Shown here: positions 6,119 to 11,584 of the stretch, one piece after another
Layout of the letters: the number at the start of each line of letters is the position of its first letter
How positions within the stretch are numbered: the first letter of the stretch is position 1
From: Halorubrum sp. BV1
GTDB lineage: Archaea > Halobacteriota > Halobacteria > Halobacteriales > Haloferacaceae
DNA: 18,124 nucleotides
Direction: 5' to 3'
Assembly (NCBI RefSeq): GCF_000746205.1
Contig: NZ_JQKV01000010.1
Coordinates: 1-18,124 of the forward strand
The notes under the pieces: model-generated
Seen by the model: the letters and a program-made list of their open reading frames with translations, nothing else
What the model was told of the DNA's origin: nothing
Database searches by the model: none
Position numbers and translations under genes: made by a program

Positions 6119-6562
6119 TTAGGCCTCCACTCCACCGTCCGCAGCGACGGTGTTCTCGGTGTTCTCGCCGTTCTGTTCGCGGTTCGCTCGCTCTTCGAGG
6201 TACTCGTCCAAGCGGCGGGCGCGACCGGTCAGCAGCACGGTCAGCGAGACTCCCATCCACGCAGCGCCGGCGATGGCGACCGGGAGCGCGGCTCCAGTCG
6301 TTCCGGGGACCGCCACCGCGACCGCGCCGGCCACCGTCGTGAGGAGCAGCGAGAGCGCGACGACGTTCCCCACGATCTGCGTCGCCGCCCCGGTCGAGGA
6401 ACTCTCGGACTCCCGCCGGCGGGCACCTTCCTCGTCGAGGTTCTCCCGGGCGAGGTTCTCGAGGGCCTGACTTCTGTTCCTACTCTCCCGTTCGGCGAAC
6501 GCATCGATGCGTTCGACGATTTCGGGGTCAAGAGTCGCGCTTATGCGCTTCTTGTCTCCCAT
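6119..6562 (-). CDS. Ribbon-helix-helix DNA-binding domain fused to two transmembrane helices
   Basis: A 147-residue protein. Residues 5-42 (KRISATLDPEIVERIDAFAE, then RNRSQALENLARENL) are a textbook CopG/Arc-type ribbon-helix-helix. A short charged linker follows, then two hydrophobic segments at about 59-85 and 91-112 (AATQIVGNVVALSLLLTTVAG; AALPVAIAGAAWMGVSLTVLL), and an acidic cytoplasmic tail. The start ATG at 6560-6562 is set by a TATA box about 29 bases upstream; the open frame further upstream is basic and discarded. The predicted topology puts both DNA-binding domain and tail inside the cell. It is the first gene of the operon with the zinc-ribbon protein and the ATPase. It could tether the plasmid to the membrane, or act as a membrane-bound repressor of its own operon. 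Confidence 0.85.
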   Translation of the reverse strand: MGDKKRISATLDPEIVERIDAFAERESRNRSQALENLARENLDEEGARRRESESSSTGAATQIVGNVVALSLLLTTVAGAVAVAVPGTTGAALPVAIAGAAWMGVSLTVLLTGRARRLDEYLEERANREQNGENTENTVAADGGVEA

Positions 6563-6565
6563 ATT

Positions 6566-6594
6566 ACCGTGTATTACGGTGGAGGTAGTTATAA
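6566..6594 (-). promoter_or_regulatory. Promoter and dyad operator of the RHH-ATPase operon
   Basis: TTATAA at 6589-6594 is a good archaeal TATA box centred about 29 bases before the ATG, so the mRNA should be leaderless or nearly so. Between it and the start lies a perfect dyad, ACCGT-N5-ACGGT, at 6566-6580. This position over the transcription start is ideal for repression by the operon's own ribbon-helix-helix protein. Confidence 0.65.
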
Positions 6595-6853
6595 GTACGT
6601 GGCAAAGTAAGGTGGCCATAACGATGCTGACCGACCGCTCTCGACGAGGTGAAAATCGAAGCCCCGAGAGCGGCGACTGTTGGCTGTCGCTGACTGGTAG
6701 AGTGAAGTGCGCCCGGTGGTGGGACACCGGGCTGAAACGAGTTCGACGGCCACGCTACCTTGTACCGGGGAGGCCGCCGAGTCGGCTTTCGTTCAGAGCG
6801 AACCCATGCAAACGGCTACCGCTGGGGTTCGTTCGAAAGATCGGTCGGCACAC
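6595..6853. other. Gene-free region with three stem-loops
   Basis: No convincing gene is present. Three inverted repeats follow one another: 6635-6643/6665-6673 (CCGCTCTCG/CGAGAGCGG, 9 bp, 21-base loop), 6711-6718/6725-6732 (GCCCGGTG/CACCGGGC, 8 bp, 6-base loop), and a two-part stem, 6786-6791/6834-6839 (CTTTCG/CGAAAG) with 6799-6805/6825-6831 (CGAACCC/GGGTTCG). The series suggests a structured RNA, an origin-type DNA structure or a binding region. The GGTTCG motif recalls a tRNA T-arm, but no tRNA could be folded. Confidence 0.5.
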
Positions 6854-6884
6854 CCATAAATACGCCGGGTATCTCCAACCCGGC
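6854..6884 (+). promoter_or_regulatory. Promoter of the 6955-7943 operon with a hairpin
   Basis: CATAAATA at 6854-6861 is a TATA-like box. Just downstream, GCCGGGT (6864-6870) pairs perfectly with ACCCGGC (6878-6884) across a 7-base loop. This hairpin would straddle the expected transcription start near 6885 and may be an operator. The remaining 70 bases to the first gene contain a 12-codon ATG frame at 6930-6968 that I do not regard as a gene. Confidence 0.5.
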
Positions 6885-6954
6885 TGTTCTCCTCCCCCTG
6901 GACGCGGCCGTCGGGGCCTGTCCGCCGCCATGAGCGCGGGCACTACCCCGACAG

Positions 6955-7056
6955 ATGTTTACCGAGAATAACGAGGAAAAAGCTCTCTACGACGACGAGA
7001 GCGACGAGAGTATCGACTACGACCACGACGACGTCCACAACTGGGGGACGGCATGA
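6955..7056 (+). CDS. Very small acidic protein
   Basis: A 33-residue, highly acidic peptide (MFTENNEEKALYDDESDESI...) whose stop overlaps the next start as ATGA. It is too short for most gene finders. Its composition (about one third Asp/Glu) and the tight coupling are typical of small haloarchaeal genes. The function is unknown. Confidence 0.6.
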   Translation: MFTENNEEKALYDDESDESIDYDHDDVHNWGTA

Positions 7057-7268
7057 GCAGCAACGCAGCGCGGAACGGCCCCGCTCGGATGCTCGAAAAG
7101 GCCGACCCCGACACTCCCCTGGACGAGATCGGACGTCGTCTCCAGAACCTCCCCCACTGGGAGTGTGCGAGCTGCGGGAACGCGAAGTACACGAACCCAC
7201 CGAACTGCGACGAGTGCGGGGGCGAGACCTTCGAGAAGATTCCAGGAGGTGAGGACGGTGCCTGTTGA
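7053..7268 (+). CDS. Small zinc-finger protein
   Basis: A 71-residue protein with a CxxC-x11-CxxC zinc ribbon (CASCGNAKYTNPPNCDECGG) in its C-terminal half, preceded by a short helical region (PLDEIGRRLQNLPHWE). It overlaps the genes on both sides (ATGA at the start; the next gene starts 11 bases before its stop). Such mini zinc ribbons commonly bind nucleic acid or serve as protein-interaction modules in haloarchaeal mobile elements. Confidence 0.8.
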   Translation: MSSNAARNGPARMLEKADPDTPLDEIGRRLQNLPHWECASCGNAKYTNPPNCDECGGETFEKIPGGEDGAC

Positions 7269-7593
7269 GTTCGACGGGAACGTCGGGATCTCCATCGTCG
7301 AGGAGGCCGACGACCTGGAAGACTTCAAGTTCGGCGAGGGGGACCGCTTCGTCCGCTGGCACCCCTGGGGGAACCAGCGCGCTGACAACGACGAGTGGGC
7401 TGTCGTCGAACGCTCGTTCCAGTACCGTGTCTCCTGGATCCGGGACCGGGACGACATCCCGACGCGAGAGAGTCACCGGACGTACAAGCTGCTCAGCCGC
7501 GAGACCTTCAACGAGGTCTACGTCAGCGAGCGGGACCTGAAGCGCGGCGACTGGAGGCACGTCGAGGAGATCGAGGAGGGTCCGGAACGATGA
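7258..7593 (+). CDS. Hypothetical acidic beta-rich protein
   Basis: A 111-residue protein (MPVEFDGNVGISIVEEADDL...). The GTG start at 7258 has a perfect Shine-Dalgarno, GGAGGTGA, at 7245-7252, inside the preceding gene. The middle contains FGEGDRFVRWHPWGNQ and EWAVVERSFQYRVSWIRDRD, probably beta strands; there are no Cys clusters or catalytic motifs. It overlaps the next gene as ATGA. The family is unknown. Confidence 0.75.
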   Translation: MPVEFDGNVGISIVEEADDLEDFKFGEGDRFVRWHPWGNQRADNDEWAVVERSFQYRVSWIRDRDDIPTRESHRTYKLLSRETFNEVYVSERDLKRGDWRHVEEIEEGPER

Positions 7594-7943
7594 GCACCGG
7601 CTACTCCCCGCCCGCCGGCGTCGCCGACGTCTACGTCGAACTCGACGCGACCGAGGGCGCACACCACGATCTCGGTGAGGACGTCCAGGTCACTCGCCAC
7701 GCCGAGGAGCGCTTCCTGGAACGCGTCAGCGGCCGCGAACCCTTCCCGCGAAGTCGAATCCGCCAGGAGTTCCGGGAGGCCGACGAGGTCGTCCTCGACG
7801 ACGACCGAATCCGGGACCCAACGCGGGTGCACCCGGAGAGCGGCGTCGCGTACGTCTACGACCCTCGGGACTCCACCGTGATCACCTGCTTCATCCCGAC
7901 TGAGCAGCAGCTCCAGGGAAACAGGAACGAGGCTGACGCATGA
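7590..7943 (+). CDS. DUF4258/RelE-like small protein (possible RNase fold)
   Basis: A 117-residue protein. The segment VTRHAEERFLERVSGREP, followed by a helix (RIRQEFREADEVVLDD) and then beta strands (GVAYVYDPRDSTVITCFIPT), matches the layout of DUF4258/BrnT-like proteins: H-A-x-x-R-x-x-x-R, a helix, an antiparallel sheet and a final 'V-I-T-C-F'. Members of this broad group resemble RelE/barnase-type RNases and often act as toxins, but no antitoxin is recognisable next to it. It is the last gene of the four-gene operon and is followed by a small hairpin and then hairpin element 3. Assignment is by motif reading only. Confidence 0.7.
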   Translation: MSTGYSPPAGVADVYVELDATEGAHHDLGEDVQVTRHAEERFLERVSGREPFPRSRIRQEFREADEVVLDDDRIRDPTRVHPESGVAYVYDPRDSTVITCFIPTEQQLQGNRNEADA

Positions 7944-7953
7944 CGCGCACCGA

Positions 7954-7977
7954 CTCTGGACGGTCAGTTTTCCAGAG
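7954..7977 (+). terminator. Candidate terminator hairpin after the 6955-7943 operon
   Basis: CTCTGGA (7954-7960) and TCCAGAG (7971-7977) form a perfect 7-bp stem with a 10-base loop, 10 bases after the stop codon. A TTTT precedes the right arm and TTT follows shortly after it. Archaeal termination depends more on T-tracts than on stems, so the role is tentative. Confidence 0.35.
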
Positions 7978-8023
7978 ATTTAAGACAGACCGGCGAATGA
8001 GTCCATGTAGACCAAAGTCAGGA

Positions 8024-8132
8024 CTAACCAACGAAACTCGCCTGGGAGAAGACTCCCGGGGTGTCAATTCACCCCTTGTCCCTACAGAGTCCTTCTCTCG
8101 CCCCGGATGTAAACCTATCGGATGTTGGTTAG
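8024..8132 (+). repeat. Hairpin element 3 (CTAACCAAC family, expanded loop)
   Basis: Identical 9-bp arms lie at 8024-8032 and 8124-8132, but the loop is 91 bases. It contains two hairpins of its own in tandem: CCTGGGAG/CTCCCGGG (8041-8048/8053-8060, 4-base loop, one G-T pair) and GGGGTG/CACCCC (8058-8063/8070-8075, 6-base loop), which share three G residues and so may be alternative folds. This gives a multi-branched structure closed by the family stem. It lies between the small-gene operon and the replication operon. Confidence 0.75.
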
Positions 8133-8291
8133 CCGTAGGTCCATCCTACCGGGGCGACGTCGCGGTGCGTCGGGCGGTCGCCGCATCGAAACAGCAAATG
8201 GAGATCGACGCACCCACAGAGACTGGCCAGTCGCACCGACCGATGATTACCCTCGGGCATCGTTCGTCCCAAGTAGTTGTACGGGTCTTTG
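8133..8291. other. Non-coding DNA upstream of the replication operon, possible origin
   Basis: No gene is supported: the long frame across this region (7940-8407) lacks acidic composition and contains the structured repeats. It holds a perfect 12-bp palindrome, GACTGGCCAGTC, at 8221-8232, and an A-rich patch at about 8188-8205. Together with element 3 and the G-rich inverted repeat that follows, it lies directly before the helicase/primase genes, where many plasmids keep their origin. Confidence 0.4.
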
Positions 8292-8361
8292 GGGGGTCCT
8301 CTGAGGGGGAGGGGGGTTTCATAAGAAGAAGGAGTACCCCCCTCCCCCTAGAAAGACCCCC
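8292..8361. repeat. G-rich 25-bp inverted repeat, candidate origin or operator
   Basis: The left arm at 8292-8316 and the right arm at 8337-8361 are reverse complements at 21 of 25 positions, including an uninterrupted 13-bp inner block (AGGGGGAGGGGGG on one strand) and an outer GGGGGTC. They are separated by a 20-base purine-rich loop with ATAAGAAGAA. The plus strand carries several runs of five or six G, enough in principle for a G-quadruplex. It ends about 47 bases before the first replication gene. Possible roles are origin unwinding/hairpin structure, a nick site, or a repressor site controlling the replication operon. Confidence 0.75.
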
Positions 8362-8408
8362 TAGTAACGTGTACAGTATAGAGGGCTCCCACGGGGGGGT
8401 GGTCTGAG
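8362..8408 (+). promoter_or_regulatory. Promoter region of the replication operon
   Basis: An AT-containing block (AGTAACGTGTACAGTATAG, 8363-8381) lies about 28-46 bases before the ATG at 8409, and is the only TATA-like sequence upstream of the operon. It is followed by G-rich DNA without a strong Shine-Dalgarno, so a short or absent leader is likely. Confidence 0.4.
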
Positions 8409-9593
8409 ATGGCGGACGACACCCTCGTCGAGGAGTACCTCGCCGCCGTCACCTCGGAGAACGAGACCGTGGCCGCCAGCGAGGTGATGGACACGCTCGG
8501 TGACCGGCTGAAGGAGGCCCAGGGAGCCGGCGACAAGATGCGTGAACTCCTCGCCGCCGGTGACGCAGTTGCCCAGCTCGCCGAACAGGCCGACGACCCG
8601 CCGAAGGTCGTGAGTGCAGCCCGAGACGCCGCGGGGGACGCCGCCCAGGTAGCGAGCACCGGGAAGGACCGGATCGTCGAGGCCATCGACGACGCCGTCG
8701 GCGACCTGGAAGAACAGGCTATCGAGGAGGCCGGTGGGTACCGTGTTGATCACGGTATCGGTCTCGACCGCTTCCTCGAAGAGAATCTAGAGGAGATCGT
8801 CGTTCAGCGCTCCACGGACGCGGTGGACGACCCGGTTCTCCGCTGGCGGTTCGACCAGGGGGAACGTGTCGAAACCGACGACGGCCTCCACTTCGACCAC
8901 TACCACTTCTTCAAGAAGCTCAGTGCGGCCACCGACCGCCGCCTGGTCACCGAGCTGGCGAGCGAGAAGGCCGAGGACCACTCCGAGAACCGCGAGGAGT
9001 ACGCGCGAAAGTCCCTCGGCCCGAAGGACCGCCCCTGGAGCCGAGAGAACGACCTCTGGACCCGCGCTATCACCGGCCTCGTCGAAGAACGGTCCCGGAC
9101 CGAGACCGTTCTCGGGCCCCGTACCGAGGCGTGGGAGTCCATCCGCGCACGGATCGAGTCGGGGCGCGGCGTCCGCGACCTGGACGACGCGGTCACGCAC
9201 GGGATGATCTACGTCGAGGAGGATCTGGACGAGGTCTGGATCCCGACGGGTATGGTCTCGGACGCGGTCGAGAACGTCGAGACGTCTCGGCGAGCGCTTC
9301 AGTCGGAGCTCGCCGAGCGGGGCATCGACAGCAAGGAACTGAGCGGGAACGGCATCTCGGAGGCGGTCAGGAGCGGCTCCTCGGCGGCCCGCTTCTGGCG
9401 ACTCGACGCGACACACGACGAGGTCCCGGAACTCGAAACGGTCGTGGACGAGGCAGACGACCCGACCGAGCGGTCCGCCGGCGCTGCTGAAGGGGACGAC
9501 AGGTCGGACGACACCGAGACATCGAACGGGACGGAAACCTTCGGGAGAGCGCCTGACGAAGACGACGAGGACGACGGGGGTGAAGAAGAGTGA
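8409..9593 (+). CDS. Replication-operon protein of unknown function
   Basis: A 394-residue acidic protein, first gene of the replication operon. Residues 1-110 are predicted helical (VEEYLAAVTSENETVAASEV; DAAGDAAQVASTGKDRIVEA). The middle (about 125-290) contains GLHFDHYHFFKKLSAATDRR and PWSRENDLWTRAITGLVEE. A C-terminal module (about 276-340: WIPTGMVSDAVENVETSRRA ... AARFWRLD) resembles the winged-helix found at the end of some primases and phage replication proteins. The last 55 residues are an extremely acidic tail. It overlaps the helicase gene as GTGA. It may be the origin-binding or loader protein, since no other initiator is encoded nearby; that is inference from position. Confidence 0.78.
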   Translation: MADDTLVEEYLAAVTSENETVAASEVMDTLGDRLKEAQGAGDKMRELLAAGDAVAQLAEQADDPPKVVSAARDAAGDAAQVASTGKDRIVEAIDDAVGDLEEQAIEEAGGYRVDHGIGLDRFLEENLEEIVVQRSTDAVDDPVLRWRFDQGERVETDDGLHFDHYHFFKKLSAATDRRLVTELASEKAEDHSENREEYARKSLGPKDRPWSRENDLWTRAITGLVEERSRTETVLGPRTEAWESIRARIESGRGVRDLDDAVTHGMIYVEEDLDEVWIPTGMVSDAVENVETSRRALQSELAERGIDSKELSGNGISEAVRSGSSAARFWRLDATHDEVPELETVVDEADDPTERSAGAAEGDDRSDDTETSNGTETFGRAPDEDDEDDGGEEE

Positions 9594-11584
9594 GCGACTT
9601 CACCGAGATCCCCGATGCGCTGCGGGCGGGACTCCCCGAGGACCTGAAGGACGCCGAACTCGCCGGTGCCGACGTCGCCGGGGCGGACGAGAGCTGTCGG
9701 CTGTACGGGCCTCCTGGAACCGGGAAGTCCACGCAGTCGGCGTTCCGCGCGGGGACGCTCGCCATCGAGGAAGGGCTTCGCCCGTCCGATATGACTGTCG
9801 TCACCTACCGGAAGGCGCTCGCCGGCGTCGTTCGAAATCGGCTCATCGACTGGGGCGTCTTCGAGACCCCCGATGTTGACCCGGAGAAGGCGGACAGCGC
9901 GAACCCGTTCCAATACTGGTGTACGATCCACGCTGCGGCCGCCCGAGCGACTGGGTTCCTCTCGGACCTCAACGACCAGGACGAGGACCTCGCCGGGATG
10001 GTCGGCGGGAAGGCAAAGCGGCGGTTCTGCTCCGAACTCGGCATCAAGTTCCTGCCGCCGCGGCCGTGGCTGGAGACGAAGTGGACGGTGTTCTACGACC
10101 TGTACACGTACGCGAAGAACAACCTCCTGGACGTCGGTGAGTGGACGCACATCGACACCTCGGGCCTCTCGCCGCTCCGGTCGGACCACGGGGCTGAGCG
10201 TCGCCTCGACGCGTTCCGCGACGAGTGGGGTACGGCGGCCTCCTTCGAGAAGGTCGTGGAGAAGTGGGAGGAGTTCAAGCGCGAGAACGACGTCCACGAC
10301 TTCTACGAGCTCCTGGAGGCCGCGGCCGTCGGCGGGACGCCGCCGACGCGACTGGTGGTGATCGACGAGTACCACGACGCGACGCCGCTGATGGCGGCGG
10401 TCTCGGAACGCTGGGTAGAGGCGGCCGAGACGGCCATCGTCGCCGGGGACCCGGACCAGGTTGTCAACGGCTACGCGGGCGCGAGCCCTCGGTTCTTCGA
10501 GGAGATCGGCGACCGTGTAGAACGCGACCTCCCGGTCGTCCAGCTGGACCGGAGCTGGCGATGCCCCGATGAACACTACCAGGCGGCCGCCCGTGTCCTC
10601 CGTCAGGAGCGCGCTGTGCCGTCGCTGACGACGGCCGGGCCGGGACAGCTCCTTCGGCACTCGTCGCCCGAACTACGTCACGACGGCGACGAGTGGCGGC
10701 TTCCTGACCCGGACACGGACGCCGGTCCGGTCAGTCTCTGGAGAGAGTACGGGACCGACCTGATGTACCTCACCCGGACGCAGAAACAGGCCGACGGCGT
10801 CGCGGCTGCGCTCGATGAAGAAGGAATCGTGTACGTTTCGCAGGACGACGTCGGCGGTGACTGGGAGCTGCGGCTCACGCTGATGCGGGCTCTCGACACC
10901 CTCGAAGGTGTCCGTCCGGAGGAAGCGACGACGTCCACCCGAATCGGTGATTACGGGGGTGCGAGTTCTCCCGGCACGAAGACCCCCGGGAACTACGCGT
11001 TCGACGTCGAGGAGGCCCGTGCCCTCTTTCGCCACACGCACGGACGATACCTGTCCGCCGGCCGGGACGAGATCGAGGAGTTCCTCCAGCAGGTCGAATA
11101 CGACGACGGGGGCGACGACGTGCCTCTCGACACCCTCAGCGAGTACGTGACCGACAAATGGTGGCTGCGGTATGGCGCGGGGCGGTCCTCGATTTCCGAA
11201 CTCATCCGCCTCGACGACCGGGACCGGGAGTCGATGCGTGCGGCTTGGATTCGGTACGAGACACCGTACACACTCGCTCTCGCGGGCGGAACGCGAGTGC
11301 TCACCATCCACGCCTCGAAAGGGGCTGAGGCAACGGATGTCGTCGTCTACGACGGTATCACGGGCCGCATCTCCCGTGACCTGGAGGAGCGCGCGGACGC
11401 CCGAGAGAACGAAGCGAGGACCTGGTACGTCGCGCTCACACGGGCATCGAAGCGCCTGCACGTCATCCGGGGGGCGTACGACTGGACCGACCCGTACCTC
11501 CCGACAGACCTGGAGCCGCGCGCTGCGAAGGCCGCTCTGGAGGCTGCTGCTGTGGCCGACGGGGGTGAGCAGGATGGGGCTTAA
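9590..11584 (+). CDS. UvrD/Rep-type superfamily 1 DNA helicase
   Basis: A 664-residue protein with a full set of SF1A motifs: Walker A GPPGTGKS (residues 40-47), motif II VVIDEYHD (about 256-263, in place of the usual DEAQD), motif III GDPDQVVNGYAGA (about 286), motif IV LDRSWRCP (about 319), motif V VLTIHASKGAE (about 570) and motif VI WYVALTRASKRLHV (about 612). It should unwind DNA 3' to 5' with ATP. GTG 9590 is used as start, overlapping the stop of the gene before and preceded by GGGGGTGA. It overlaps the primase gene by 11 bases. Coupling with a primase makes a replicative helicase role likely, rather than general repair. Confidence 0.93.
   Translation: MSDFTEIPDALRAGLPEDLKDAELAGADVAGADESCRLYGPPGTGKSTQSAFRAGTLAIEEGLRPSDMTVVTYRKALAGVVRNRLIDWGVFETPDVDPEKADSANPFQYWCTIHAAAARATGFLSDLNDQDEDLAGMVGGKAKRRFCSELGIKFLPPRPWLETKWTVFYDLYTYAKNNLLDVGEWTHIDTSGLSPLRSDHGAERRLDAFRDEWGTAASFEKVVEKWEEFKRENDVHDFYELLEAAAVGGTPPTRLVVIDEYHDATPLMAAVSERWVEAAETAIVAGDPDQVVNGYAGASPRFFEEIGDRVERDLPVVQLDRSWRCPDEHYQAAARVLRQERAVPSLTTAGPGQLLRHSSPELRHDGDEWRLPDPDTDAGPVSLWREYGTDLMYLTRTQKQADGVAAALDEEGIVYVSQDDVGGDWELRLTLMRALDTLEGVRPEEATTSTRIGDYGGASSPGTKTPGNYAFDVEEARALFRHTHGRYLSAGRDEIEEFLQQVEYDDGGDDVPLDTLSEYVTDKWWLRYGAGRSSISELIRLDDRDRESMRAAWIRYETPYTLALAGGTRVLTIHASKGAEATDVVVYDGITGRISRDLEERADARENEARTWYVALTRASKRLHVIRGAYDWTDPYLPTDLEPRAAKAALEAAAVADGGEQDGA

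Noticed and set aside
6786..6845. Possible tRNA or tRNA fragment (GGTTCG motif)
   Set aside because: No acceptor, D or anticodon arm could be paired; only a two-part stem-loop is supported.
7940..8407. 155-codon plus-strand frame
   Set aside because: Not acidic, covers hairpin element 3 and the G-rich inverted repeat, and has no sensible motif.
9299..10660. 453-codon minus-strand frame opposite the helicase
   Set aside because: The plus strand encodes an unmistakable SF1 helicase here; the antisense product has no motif and is rich in Arg and Ser.
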